Notes under the pieces: model-generated | The model's input: the letters and a program-made list of their open reading frames with translations, nothing else | Database searches by the model: none | Told to the model about the DNA's origin: nothing | Translations under genes and position numbers: made by a program | Part shown: one piece after another, positions 7,323 through 16,534 of the stretch | How the letters are laid out: each line of letters starts with the position of its first letter | How positions within the stretch are numbered: position 1 is the first letter of the stretch | NCBI RefSeq assembly: GCF_009789195.1 | Contig: NZ_WSTC01000022.1 | Location: 36,459-100,458 of the forward strand | Source: Paenibacillus sp. MMS18-CY102 | GTDB taxonomy: Bacteria > Bacillota > Bacilli > Paenibacillales > Paenibacillaceae | Length of the DNA: 64,000 nt | Direction: 5' to 3'

Positions 7323-9294
7323 TTATCCCCGCACTTCAATCGCATGCTGATTCGCTTCATACTGTCCTTTGGCGTTACGCGCACGAATCAACACGTAGTA
7401 CGTTTTCCCTGCTTCGATGCCTTTGATGCTTGCTTTATACGGGAACCGCTGTGCAGCGTCAGTGGTTGCCCTGTAGGCAGCCGGCACGTTAAGCGGCAGC
7501 GCATCGACGAACATCGTACTCTGCCCTTTAAGATCAGCAGCGTAGTCGAATGGCTTGCCTTCTTTTACATACAACGAATAGCTAATTGGACGCGCCATCG
7601 AATGGGCAACATCCCAGCCGACGGTTAGCGTGCCATCCTGTACTTCTGCCGACTGCACGCCGATTCGCGGCGCGTCATACGGCTGCCCCCATACAGAAGG
7701 GAGCTTCGTACTGCCCCATGCTGGCGGCTTAGCCGCTTTGGGCATATGGTCTAGTACGAACGTATTCACGCTCGAAACCAATTGGTTCGTCATGTAGTGG
7801 AGCATCCCCATCTGCGAAACGGTCTCGTCGACGTCATCGAGCAATAGCTTAGATGGGGCGGTTTTGCCACTGAGCATCTGCTTCAGCTTCGCCCCGTCAG
7901 GCCCTTCTGCATAGCCAAGGCTCAGCACGCGGAAGCCATCGGGCCGATCCGCCTCCGCGAGCAGCTTTTGCGCATAATTGTACTTGTTGTCGTTGAACAC
8001 CTGCGGATTGAAATTTTGTGATGCGCCGCTATCCAACCGGTAGCTCTCGAACAGGACAAAATCAACATAAGGCCGCAATGTATAGAGGTACATCGGCAGC
8101 TCCGGTGTATAGAAGAACAACCCCCTGTTGCCGACGATAAGCGAGGACGGATAGTCATTCGCCAGCTTCCGGACGAAAGCCTGCGTGCCCGGAGCCGTCC
8201 ATTCAAACTCGCTTTGGTTGGCATCTGTGGCACTCGTCCATGAATTCGGTGCCGACGTTTCCAGCGTATCCAAAAACAAGCCGTCCAGCCCATATCCCGC
8301 ACCGTATCCACTCGTTACGATTTCACGAATGCCGGATACGGTGTCGTTCTTGATCGTCATATCCGACAGCGCCTTATACCAAGCCGGATGGCCCGGATTA
8401 ACGAAGGCACTATTGAAGTTTGCATTGAATTCCGGCACGCCCTTCTTGCCTGTCTTATTCGCCAAGAAATTATCATTCAGGTAAAAGGGTGCGTAGCCGC
8501 CATGTGTCATCTTCCCGTTCTGATTGATGTCCGCCGGTATCGGCGCACCGTTCGGGTACGGGCCGCCCGCACGCGGATCAACCGCGGGGCCGCTGCCATC
8601 TTGCACAAAGCGCTTGTCCTTCTTCATCTGCTCCGGCGTTAAGCCATTGCGTGCGCTCGTCCTCCCCGACCGAAATATAGCCGAGCAGCAGCACATCATC
8701 CGATGCATCGGCTGGATTCACCCCTGCCCGGAGCCTCGCCGCTTGGCGGGGCGTAATGCCTTTTGTGTTCACAATGGCCATGTCGTAACGCTTCTTCACC
8801 AGATCAATCATGGCATCAGTCCATTGGCCATAATAAATCATATAGTTATTAACATGGCTGCTCAGTGCCGGCTTTGGCTCCGTTTTATAGTTGCTCAGCT
8901 GCACCGCCGTTGCCTTGCCTTTGGCATCCGTCACTGTCAGTGACAAGTCAACCGATTTGCCTTCCGCTACCTTGTCCGCTGCTTTGTTCCACACGATGCG
9001 ATACGTCTGCTGGCCTGAGGCAGATGCAGCCAGAGCCTGTGTGCCAAGCGTCGCTTTTTGATAAGTGGCTGTGCCTGTGCGTTTGAATTTCAGCTCTGCA
9101 CGAAGTTTGCCTGCCGAAGCGGCGGTGTAATCGAAAACAAGCGTAACCGTCTTGCTCTCCACATGCGACGGCGGCCATAGCATGAGCTGTACCGTAGAAG
9201 CAGCAGCATCGGCTTGCGGCAGAACGCCGCTCGGGGCGGGCATCACAAGCGGCAAGCATAGTGCAGCTGCAATGAATAATCGTTTAATTATCAT
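7323..9294 (-). pseudogene. Secreted TIM-barrel glycoside-hydrolase-like protein, frameshifted
   Basis: Two overlapping frames together encode one secreted protein of about 655 residues. Start ATG 9294 follows AAAGGA. A signal peptide (KRLFIAAALCLPL...ADAA) leads into a beta-sandwich domain. A TIM-barrel domain of the TM1410/GH114-like kind follows (YDMAIVNTKG, LLGYISVGED, GLDGLFLDTLET), and a fibronectin-III-like domain ends the protein. At about 8649 the first frame breaks off after GEDERT and the other resumes at NGLTPEQ. Removing one C restores continuity. Such barrels are thought to cleave polysaccharides outside the cell, but the specificity here is unknown. A sequencing error is possible. 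Confidence 0.7.
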
Positions 9295-9373
9295 TAGAAG
9301 TCCTTTCATATTTGGGCATTATTGTATATTCTATTGGATAAACTGATGCCCGGCAATGCATTTTAACTGCATA

Positions 9374-9408
9374 CAAAAAAATACAGAGCTGCCTAACGCG
9401 CTCTGTAT
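9374..9408 (-). terminator. Terminator of the MarR/VOC operon
   Basis: On the minus strand the stem ATACAGAGCG / CTCTGTAT runs into seven T residues. It lies 17 nt after the stop of the VOC gene. Confidence 0.9.
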
Positions 9409-9424
9409 CCTTTATCCCATACAT

Positions 9425-9793
9425 TTATGCCCGATAGTAGGAAAGCACCCAGCAAACCGCGTTGCGATCGGCAACAATAGCAAGGAGCCCGTCGAACGGG
9501 GCTTCATACGCCGCCGTATGAATCTGGCCCTCGAGTGCGAATTGCCCATAAATGCTGCGGAATGCTTCCTCCGTCTCGATTTTCAGGAAAACCCTTACGA
9601 AGTCACCCCGCAACAACGGTTTAGCTGCCTGCGTATCTGCAAACTTAATCGTTGCCCCCTCCAGCTGCAAATCCGCATTCAACACCTCTTCCCCTTGTTT
9701 GCGCAAAATGGCAATCTCGCCGCCAAGCACGTTTTGATAGTACTTGATCTCTTCCTTACAATTATCGACCACAATAAAAGGAACAGCTATCAT
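9425..9793 (-). CDS. VOC superfamily (PhnB/glyoxalase-like) protein
   Basis: This is a 122-residue single-chain VOC protein with the two beta-alpha-beta-beta-beta modules of the fold. The first begins MIAVPFIVVDNCKEEIKYY, and the second carries FLKIETEEAFRSIYG. It resembles the PhnB/3-demethylubiquinone-like subgroup, whose members bind small hydrophobic ligands or drugs. Its start lies 18 nt behind the MarR gene, so it is probably the function controlled by that regulator. An AAGGAGG ribosome site precedes it. Confidence 0.82.
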   Translation of the reverse strand: MIAVPFIVVDNCKEEIKYYQNVLGGEIAILRKQGEEVLNADLQLEGATIKFADTQAAKPLLRGDFVRVFLKIETEEAFRSIYGQFALEGQIHTAAYEAPFDGLLAIVADRNAVCWVLSYYRA

Positions 9794-9811
9794 TCTAACA
9801 ACCTCCTTGGG

Positions 9812-10264
9812 CTATTGATCGCTTAGATTGCGAAGCACTGTCTGGAGCAGCCTCATCATTACGCTATACTCTTCGTCAGCAATGCCCTTCCGTGTTTGGT
9901 TCTTGACCCGGTCGAGCGCCTCCTGAACCTTGGGCACCACTTCAATTCCTGCGTCCGTTAAGAAGAGTAGCTGATAGCGATTATCGGCAGGGTCAACCTC
10001 CCGCCGCACATACCCCTCGGCTTCCAGCTTTGCGATTGCCTTTGCTGTAGTTGTCTTGTCGATGAGCAGCTTCTCGCTGAGCTCCTTCTGCGTTACTGCC
10101 TCTTGGAAGGCAATCGCCATCAGAAAAATATATTGGCCGCTGCCGATCCGGTAGGGCGCCAACTCGCTAGTTATTAAAACCTGCATATGGCGATAGATGG
10201 CCGAAATGTACTGCCCATGCGACTCCGCGGCCCCTTCGCCGCCCTGTGTCCAACGTTCGTTCAT
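9812..10264 (-). CDS. MarR family transcriptional regulator
   Basis: This is a 150-residue winged-helix repressor. The helix-turn-helix is at about residues 62-86 (TQKELSEKLLIDKTTTAKAIAKLEAEGYV), and the wing is RREVDPADNRYQLLFLTDAG. It acts as a dimer that releases DNA on binding phenolic ligands or on oxidation. It is the first gene of a two-gene operon with the VOC protein. Two imperfect inverted repeats lie just upstream and are its likely autoregulatory operators. Confidence 0.92.
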   Translation of the reverse strand: MNERWTQGGEGAAESHGQYISAIYRHMQVLITSELAPYRIGSGQYIFLMAIAFQEAVTQKELSEKLLIDKTTTAKAIAKLEAEGYVRREVDPADNRYQLLFLTDAGIEVVPKVQEALDRVKNQTRKGIADEEYSVMMRLLQTVLRNLSDQ

Positions 10265-10288
10265 TGTAATCCACCTTCATATAGGATG

Positions 10289-10343
10289 CCATTGCAACTA
10301 ATTGCATTGTATGCCATATAGCATGCTATTGCAACTAATTTCG
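10289..10343 (-). promoter_or_regulatory. Two probable MarR operator sites
   Basis: The palindrome TGCAACTAATTGCA (half-sites TGCAA/TTGCA) lies at about 10292-10306. A second, half-degenerate copy ATTGCAACTAATTTC lies at 10329-10343, 37 nt further from the gene. Both precede the MarR start by 28-80 nt. Autoregulation is inferred. Confidence 0.6.
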
Positions 10344-10372
10344 AGCACAGCTCGTCCACCCCTCTAACCCTC

Positions 10373-10558
10373 CTAACGGACCTCAGAAGCCGCTATTCTC
10401 CTCCAAAAGCACCCTTTGCAAATGTAACGGACTACACAGCCGTTATTTAGCCATTTTACTGCCCCGTGAGGGCGAAATCGGTCAAATAGCGGCCGCCCAG
10501 TCCGTTAGAACACAAATGCGCCTCATTCTAGCCAAATAAGGGCTGCTCGGTCCGTTAG
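10373..10558. repeat. Four-armed TAACGGAC repeat element, copy A
   Basis: This intergenic element of about 186 nt has four arms of about 28 nt. Two face forward (10373-10400 and 10424-10452: TAACGGAC..., GCCGNTATT) and two are inverted (10480-10508 and 10531-10558: AATAGCGGC...GTCCGTTAG). Arms 1/4 and 2/3 can pair into nested hairpins. The element matches copy C end to end in reverse orientation, including a shared CCCTTTGCAAA segment. No protein-coding potential is evident. Confidence 0.85.
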
Positions 10559-10616
10559 CATTCAACCGGCAATTGATCCTAGCAGCCAATCATGATCATA
10601 ACGTCCGCATCATCCA

Positions 10617-11306
10617 TCATTTAATATATACACTCCCGAAAGGTAGCACCTCTCGCAAAATCCGCTTGATCAACCCGCCGTTCTGCAGCTGGGCTTCGAG
10701 CTCCGCATCATGGGAGCCCGTCTGAATGAGGACGGGACCGCTGCCCCTCAGCTCCCACTGCACATTCATATGCTGGCTCGCTAACTGGTTGCCGTAAACC
10801 GACAGCCTTATCGTTGCTGTATCCGGGTAGGCGACAAGCGTCCCCGCTTCCACGAACAACGGCCTGTCCGGCTGAAGCTGAATCGTCATGAGATCGCCAG
10901 CGGTGATTAGCCCCAGCGACCCCGGGCCCGAGAAGCGCATTCGGACAAGCTCCTTCGTAATCCACGCATTCTTCATCCGCTGGACGACAGATTTAAGCTT
11001 CATGCCATCCGAGAAAAACATCACATGCCGAAAATCAAACAACAGATTGCTCTGCGCATCAATTTCGACTGTTTCCAGCGAGCAGCCTGCCGGAAGGCCA
11101 AGCACCAACTCGGAGCTGCCTTGGAACAAGGAACGAATCATTTTGCGCTTGCGGTACATGCCGGCAAGATCCATTAACCGGTCCTCGCGATGATGCGGCA
11201 TTCCTTGGAAAGCGATGACCGACTTGGGATGCAGCACATGCAGCTTGTCCGCCTCCTCCAACGACACATGCACATGCCCGAGCCGAGCAGGGACGGTTAC
11301 GTTCAT
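10617..11306 (-). CDS. AIM24 family protein (TIGR00266-like)
   Basis: This 229-residue protein has the AIM24 beta-helical/double-psi type fold. Recognisable parts are GHVHVSLEEADKLHVLHPKSVIAFQG near the start, LGLPAGCSLETVEID, SGPGSLGLITAGDL, and a C-terminal VQWELRGSG. AIM24-domain proteins are widespread but poorly understood; some affect membrane or envelope organisation. Start ATG 11306 has AAGGAGG 9 nt upstream. It overlaps the TGA of the preceding coiled-coil membrane protein gene as ATGA, so the two are translationally coupled. Confidence 0.8.
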   Translation of the reverse strand: MNVTVPARLGHVHVSLEEADKLHVLHPKSVIAFQGMPHHREDRLMDLAGMYRKRKMIRSLFQGSSELVLGLPAGCSLETVEIDAQSNLLFDFRHVMFFSDGMKLKSVVQRMKNAWITKELVRMRFSGPGSLGLITAGDLMTIQLQPDRPLFVEAGTLVAYPDTATIRLSVYGNQLASQHMNVQWELRGSGPVLIQTGSHDAELEAQLQNGGLIKRILREVLPFGSVYIK

Positions 11307-11758
11307 CCCTCGATCCCTCCTTGCCGAAGCTGCCGCTGCCGGCGCCAAGATGCATACCGCCATATCCGTATCGCCATGAAATAAGCAACCAGCAATGCCG
11401 CTACGCTGGCCGTGCCTATGATCAGCTTCTTCTGGAGATCCGCCTTCTTCTGCTGGGCTTGCTCAACATCGTTCTGCAATGCTGCATTTTGCGCCATAAG
11501 CTGCTCATTCTGCTTCGTCAGCTCTTCCTGCTTCCGTGCTAGCTCGTCCGCCGCCTGCCGCGATTCCTCCAGTTGCTTCGCCAAAGCTTCGTTCGCATCC
11601 TTGTACTGCTGCTCCATCTCGCTGATTTTGTCCGGCGCGTGGTAAATATCTTGAACCCGGCTAAAAAAGCCTGCATGCGCAATGTCCGTCGGGAGCGTGA
11701 AAGCTATTACGATGAATAATCCTATAATTGCGATTCGATTGAGGGCTATACGTACCAT
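11303..11758 (-). CDS. Membrane-anchored coiled-coil protein
   Basis: This 151-residue protein has an N-terminal signal or anchor segment (IAIIGLFIVIAFTLP), then a long heptad-rich coiled coil of about 70 residues dominated by Glu/Gln/Lys/Ala, a second membrane span (LIIGTASVAALLVAYFMAI), and a short basic tail. The coiled coil would lie outside the membrane between the two anchors. ATG 11758 is chosen for its AGGAGG at 9 nt. It is coupled by ATGA to the AIM24 gene, suggesting a joint function at the membrane. No named family is recognised. Confidence 0.72.
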   Translation of the reverse strand: MVRIALNRIAIIGLFIVIAFTLPTDIAHAGFFSRVQDIYHAPDKISEMEQQYKDANEALAKQLEESRQAADELARKQEELTKQNEQLMAQNAALQNDVEQAQQKKADLQKKLIIGTASVAALLVAYFMAIRIWRYASWRRQRQLRQGGIEG

Positions 11759-11957
11759 AATGAGATGCCTCCTGTCTTCATCCGACATGAAACGAGTTAT
11801 TTCTATATTACCGCAAAAGTATGAGAAAAGTTGCAGCATTGCTTATTTAATCAGTTGTAAAATCCTCCGGGCTTCTTGGCCAATCACCTCCTCCGGCCGT
11901 GATGCATACGCTAGGCTATTGGGAAACTTCTGGTTAAATTTAATGGCAGGATGTGAG

Positions 11958-14900
11958 ATGATAACGATGCCGATTACTTTGGAAAGCGGCCGTAAAGGCG
12001 CGGAGCCATTCAAGCAGTTGCCCATCAGCTTTGTACCGAATAAGGGGCAGATGAAACACCCCCAGGTTCAATATGGATTGAAGGGAGCAGGGTTTGAAGC
12101 TTCTTTTACATCCGAGGGGGCCATCTTTACTTTGATCGAGCGATCCTCCCACACCGCTTCGGAGCAGGAAATACGGAGCACCCGCCTGGACTTCCGCCTC
12201 CTAGGTGCGCGCGCCGGCGTACAGCCGGAAGGGGATGAACAGACAGACAGCAGGATTCATTATTTGAAAGGCGCTGATTCTTCAAAATGGCGGACCGATA
12301 TTCCAACATATCTCAAGCTCGCCTATCGCGAATTATGGACGGGCATTGACCTGGTGTTTCGGTGTGAAGGGCAAAGCCTAAAGTACGAGTTTATTGTTCA
12401 ACCGGGCGCTGACGCGGCAACGATTCGATTTGCGTACGTGGGTGCCGAGTGCATATCGCTCGATCCGGATGGGAATATCGATATCCTGACGCCATTTGGC
12501 TCCATTATCGATCCTAGCCCGATCTGCTATCAGGAGATAGAAGGCCGGCGAATCGGCATTCCCGGTTCGTTCGTGCTTGAACCAGATGCAGATGTGCCGG
12601 CTCAGCCTGCAATCGGGTTTCATATTGATCCTTCGTATGACCGAGATGTACCGCTCGTTATCGATCCGGGGCTCGTTTATTCCACCTACTTGGGCGGCTC
12701 AGGCAATGATGAGGTGTTCGGCATCGCGGTCGATCCCCAAGGCAATGCCTATGTCACAGGCATTACAACCTCCATCGATTATCCAGTCACCCCCGGCGCT
12801 GTGCAGACGGTAATCGCTGGCGACAGGGACGTCATCATAACCAAGCTCAATTCCACCGGAACCGCGCTCGTCTATTCCACCTATCTAGGCGGATCAGTAT
12901 ACGATACAGGGCTTGCCATTGCCGTGGATAGCGGCGGCCATGCTTTCGTTACAGGACGGACCTACTCCGACAATTTCCCGGTTACGCCGGGCGCTATCCA
13001 AACGGTATTCGGCGGCACCAGCGATGCCTTCATAGCCAAGCTCAATCCCGCTGGCAGCGCCCTTATCTATTCGACCTACTTAGGCGGGGACGGGCATGAT
13101 TACGGTGCAGGCATAGCCGTCGACTCTTCTGGGAACGCCTGCGTGACGGGGTTTACGGCTTCCGCCAATATGCCGACAACGCCCGGCGCTTTTCAGACGG
13201 TGTACGGCGGCAGTAACGATTGTTTTGTGGCGAAGCTGAACGCTGCTGGGTCCGCCCTTATCTACTCCACCTTTGTAGGCGGAACAGGCGGCGAGAATGG
13301 AACGGGCATAGCCGTCGATACGGCATCGAACGTCTACGTAACGGGAAACACGGCCTCTATCAATTTTCCGACGACCCCCGGCGCGTTTCAAACGGTCAGA
13401 AAAGGTACAGGCGATGTATTCGTCACCAAGCTAAACCCTACTGGCAGCGCCCTCATCTATTCCACTTACTTAGGCGGATCGTTAACCGAATACGGGTACG
13501 GCATTTCGATCGACACCGCAGGCAACGCCTATGTTGCGGGCTATACGCGCTCTAGTGATTTTCCAACGACCCCTGGCGCTTATCAGCCGACATTCGGCGG
13601 CACGAATGATGCCTTTGTCACCAAGCTGAACCCTACCGGGAGCGCCCTCATCTATTCCACTTATTTAGGCCGAACAAATACCCAAATCACGTATGGCAGC
13701 GGACTGGATGAGGCCGGCAATGTATTCGTTACGGGATATACGTTATCGAATGACTTTCCGACGACGCCTGACGCTCTCCAGACGACATTCGGTGCACCTC
13801 GGGATGCCTTTGCAACCAAACTGAATGCAACCGGCAGCGCACTCCTCTATTCGACCTTCTTGGGCGGAACAGGTTTGGACAGCGGCTCTGCCATCGCGGG
13901 CGATGCGCTAGGCAATATGTATGTTACCGGCTACACGTTCGCAACTGATTTCCCCGTCACGCCTGGCGCATTCCAGACAACATTGCCCGGCCCGATGGCC
14001 GTGTTCGTTACCAAGATTGGCCTTGTGCCAGATTTGGCGATTGCCAAATCAACCGACCGTACCGACGTGTTGCCAGGAGAGACGGTTACTTACTTCATAA
14101 CGGTGACGAATACGGGTGAGGTAGCGCTGACCCAGGTTACAATTGAAGATGAGTTGCTTGGCTTATCCACGGTTATCGGCTCACTAGAACCAGGAGCATC
14201 ACAAACGGTCATCCAACCGCTCAGCTTGCCTGCCACGACTGCCCCGGGTGCGATCCAAAACACGGTAACCGCCACAGCCGACCAGCTTGGGCAGAGCCGA
14301 ACCGCGACGGCCACGGTTAATGTAGTCGCGGTTCCAGCCCTGTCCTTTACGAAGTCCGTATCGCCTGCATCAGCCGCTCCCGGCGCAACGGTTGTCTTTG
14401 CCATTACCGCGGAAAATATCGGAAACGTCGATTTCACCGGCGTTGTGCTTGCCGATCCGCTGCTCGAGATGAATGAGTCGATTGACCGCATTGGAGTCGG
14501 GACACGCGTAACGTATAGCACCCCCTTCACCATTCCATCTAATACGCCTAATGGCTCCGTGATCATTAACACCGCTACGATTCAGGGGGATAATCTGCCG
14601 CTCAAGCAAGCAACGGCCGATGTGCTCGTAGCTGGCGCCCCTCGGCTGGAACTGGTGAAAACGGCCGACCGCGTTTCTGTTTTTCCCGGCGGGACGGTCA
14701 ACTTTACGATTGAAGTGCGTAACACGGGAAGCCTCGACTTAACGAATGTCGTGCTGACCGACCATTTGGCTGGACAGAGCAGAACGCTGCCAAGGCTGGC
14801 GACCGGCCAAACTGAACGCATTCAAATTCCGTTTCTCGTGCCGCTGGAGTCGCCGCCCCGGGTTTATACAAATACGGTGGATGCCATCTCGGACCAGACA

Positions 14901-16502
14901 CCGAAAATAACGGATGATGCCACCGTCGAAGTGCTGCCTGCTCCACTGCTCGGTGTACGCAAGGTGCCAGAGACGGGCACAGCCTCCCCCGGCCAAACCG
15001 TAAATTATCACATCGTTATCGCCAACGGAGGCAATGTGCCGCTGACGGGCATTCGAGTGCGCGATCCACTGCTTGGCGTGGATACGGCCATCCCAGACCT
15101 CGCGATCGGCGATGGCCAGCAATTAACGCTGCCATTCACCATACCTGCGGATACGCTGGTTGAAACCGAGCTTGCCAACCTGCTCACTGTCACTTCTAAT
15201 GAGTCTGAGCCATCCGAAGTATTGTCCGTTATTGCAATCGTTGGTCAAGGGCTATCCCTGTCGAAAACAGCTGACACTGTTTCAGCAGCGCCTGGAGCCA
15301 CGGTTAACTATACACTGGCTGTTGCCAATCTCTTGAACGTACCGCAAACGAATGTTACATTAAACGACCCGATGCTCGGGATTAGCGAAACGGTAGCGAG
15401 CCTGCCCGCTGGTGGGTCAATCGTCCGTGTTGCCCCATTTGCAGTGCCGGCTGATACTGCCAGTGGCAGCGTAGTCACAAACCTATTTGCAGCTGCTTCC
15501 GACCAAACGCCGCTTCAACGGACATCGGCAACTGTTGTTGTGCAATCGGTCCCTGGAGCTCCGACAACGCTTGCGCTTCGCAAGCTGCCAGACCGCAATG
15601 TGGCTAGACCGGCTGAAACGATTATTTTCACAGTAGAAGTCACCAATACCGGCGGCAACCTGGCGACTAGCATTGTCCTGCTGGATTCGCTAACCGGTGC
15701 ACAAGCAACCATTCCAATGCTTGATCCCGGGCAGACCGCCTACGTACAGTTTCCGTTCACCGTACCTGCTGATGCCGTACAGGGAACCGTATTCGCCAAT
15801 CGCGTAACCGCACAATGGCCGGAACAGCCTGCTGGCGGCGTGCCTGCGCAGAGTGATACACACGTCACCGTTGGCCTATCGCGATTCCTCCTGCAATTAA
15901 CGAATACAGCTATTCCTGCGGCCGCAAACCCCGGCGCAGCGGTCCCCTTTACGGTGACTGTCCGTAACTTGAGCGCACTATTGCTAACGAACGTCCGCGC
16001 CATTCAACCGCTTACGTCGTTTAGCGCGGACATTCCGTCACTCGCCCCCGGAGAAAGCCGCTCGTTCACGCAGCCGTTTACCATTCCACCCGATGCCGTC
16101 GGGGGAACGGCATTTACAAGCCATGCTGTCGCCTTCTCCGACCAAACACCGCTTCAGCAGGCTCCTGCATCCGTCACCACAACCGTCCTGCCGAACGCAG
16201 CCCTGACCCAAACGGTCGACCGGCCAGAAGGGCAGCCGGGCGAAACGGTCTTCTTCACCATTCGTGTCCGCAATACCGGCAACGTCGCTCTTATCAATGC
16301 GGTATTACTGGCTCCTCTGTTCAATTTGCGGCTGCGCAGCGACTTCATTGCAATTGGGGCGGACGATTCGATTCGTATCCCATTTGTCCTGCCCGACGTT
16401 GATGAAGATACAACCATTGTTAGCCCTGCGAACCTCACCTCCGACAATGGACCTACACTGGAAGCCGCCGTATCCGTGCGTGTTATCGTCGATGAGGAGT
16501 AA
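11958..16502 (+). CDS. Giant SBBP beta-propeller plus DUF11 repeat protein
   Basis: This protein has about 1514 residues. Residues 1-230 form the DUF7948-like domain found before SBBP repeats (SFVPNKGQ, then IHYLKG, TYLKLAYRELWTGIDLVF). Next come seven SBBP repeats of about 65 residues, each like IYSTYLGG..AIAVD..GNAYVTG, together forming a beta-propeller. Then eight DUF11-type beta-sandwich repeats of about 105 residues follow (PGETVTYFITVTNTG...). ATG 11958 follows GGCAGG by 7 nt. There is no signal peptide, membrane span or wall anchor, which is odd for such a surface-like architecture. It ends in VDEE. The next DUF11 gene follows 32 nt later, so they form an operon. Confidence 0.85.
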   Translation: MITMPITLESGRKGAEPFKQLPISFVPNKGQMKHPQVQYGLKGAGFEASFTSEGAIFTLIERSSHTASEQEIRSTRLDFRLLGARAGVQPEGDEQTDSRIHYLKGADSSKWRTDIPTYLKLAYRELWTGIDLVFRCEGQSLKYEFIVQPGADAATIRFAYVGAECISLDPDGNIDILTPFGSIIDPSPICYQEIEGRRIGIPGSFVLEPDADVPAQPAIGFHIDPSYDRDVPLVIDPGLVYSTYLGGSGNDEVFGIAVDPQGNAYVTGITTSIDYPVTPGAVQTVIAGDRDVIITKLNSTGTALVYSTYLGGSVYDTGLAIAVDSGGHAFVTGRTYSDNFPVTPGAIQTVFGGTSDAFIAKLNPAGSALIYSTYLGGDGHDYGAGIAVDSSGNACVTGFTASANMPTTPGAFQTVYGGSNDCFVAKLNAAGSALIYSTFVGGTGGENGTGIAVDTASNVYVTGNTASINFPTTPGAFQTVRKGTGDVFVTKLNPTGSALIYSTYLGGSLTEYGYGISIDTAGNAYVAGYTRSSDFPTTPGAYQPTFGGTNDAFVTKLNPTGSALIYSTYLGRTNTQITYGSGLDEAGNVFVTGYTLSNDFPTTPDALQTTFGAPRDAFATKLNATGSALLYSTFLGGTGLDSGSAIAGDALGNMYVTGYTFATDFPVTPGAFQTTLPGPMAVFVTKIGLVPDLAIAKSTDRTDVLPGETVTYFITVTNTGEVALTQVTIEDELLGLSTVIGSLEPGASQTVIQPLSLPATTAPGAIQNTVTATADQLGQSRTATATVNVVAVPALSFTKSVSPASAAPGATVVFAITAENIGNVDFTGVVLADPLLEMNESIDRIGVGTRVTYSTPFTIPSNTPNGSVIINTATIQGDNLPLKQATADVLVAGAPRLELVKTADRVSVFPGGTVNFTIEVRNTGSLDLTNVVLTDHLAGQSRTLPRLATGQTERIQIPFLVPLESPPRVYTNTVDAISDQTPKITDDATVEVLPAPLLGVRKVPETGTASPGQTVNYHIVIANGGNVPLTGIRVRDPLLGVDTAIPDLAIGDGQQLTLPFTIPADTLVETELANLLTVTSNESEPSEVLSVIAIVGQGLSLSKTADTVSAAPGATVNYTLAVANLLNVPQTNVTLNDPMLGISETVASLPAGGSIVRVAPFAVPADTASGSVVTNLFAAASDQTPLQRTSATVVVQSVPGAPTTLALRKLPDRNVARPAETIIFTVEVTNTGGNLATSIVLLDSLTGAQATIPMLDPGQTAYVQFPFTVPADAVQGTVFANRVTAQWPEQPAGGVPAQSDTHVTVGLSRFLLQLTNTAIPAAANPGAAVPFTVTVRNLSALLLTNVRAIQPLTSFSADIPSLAPGESRSFTQPFTIPPDAVGGTAFTSHAVAFSDQTPLQQAPASVTTTVLPNAALTQTVDRPEGQPGETVFFTIRVRNTGNVALINAVLLAPLFNLRLRSDFIAIGADDSIRIPFVLPDVDEDTTIVSPANLTSDNGPTLEAAVSVRVIVDEE

Positions 16503-16534
16503 TCATTTGACTGCCTATTGAGAGGAGCTTAAGG

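Noticed and set aside
10373..10558. CRISPR array
   Set aside because: Only four arms in mixed orientation with unequal gaps and no cas genes; it is a palindromic intergenic element.
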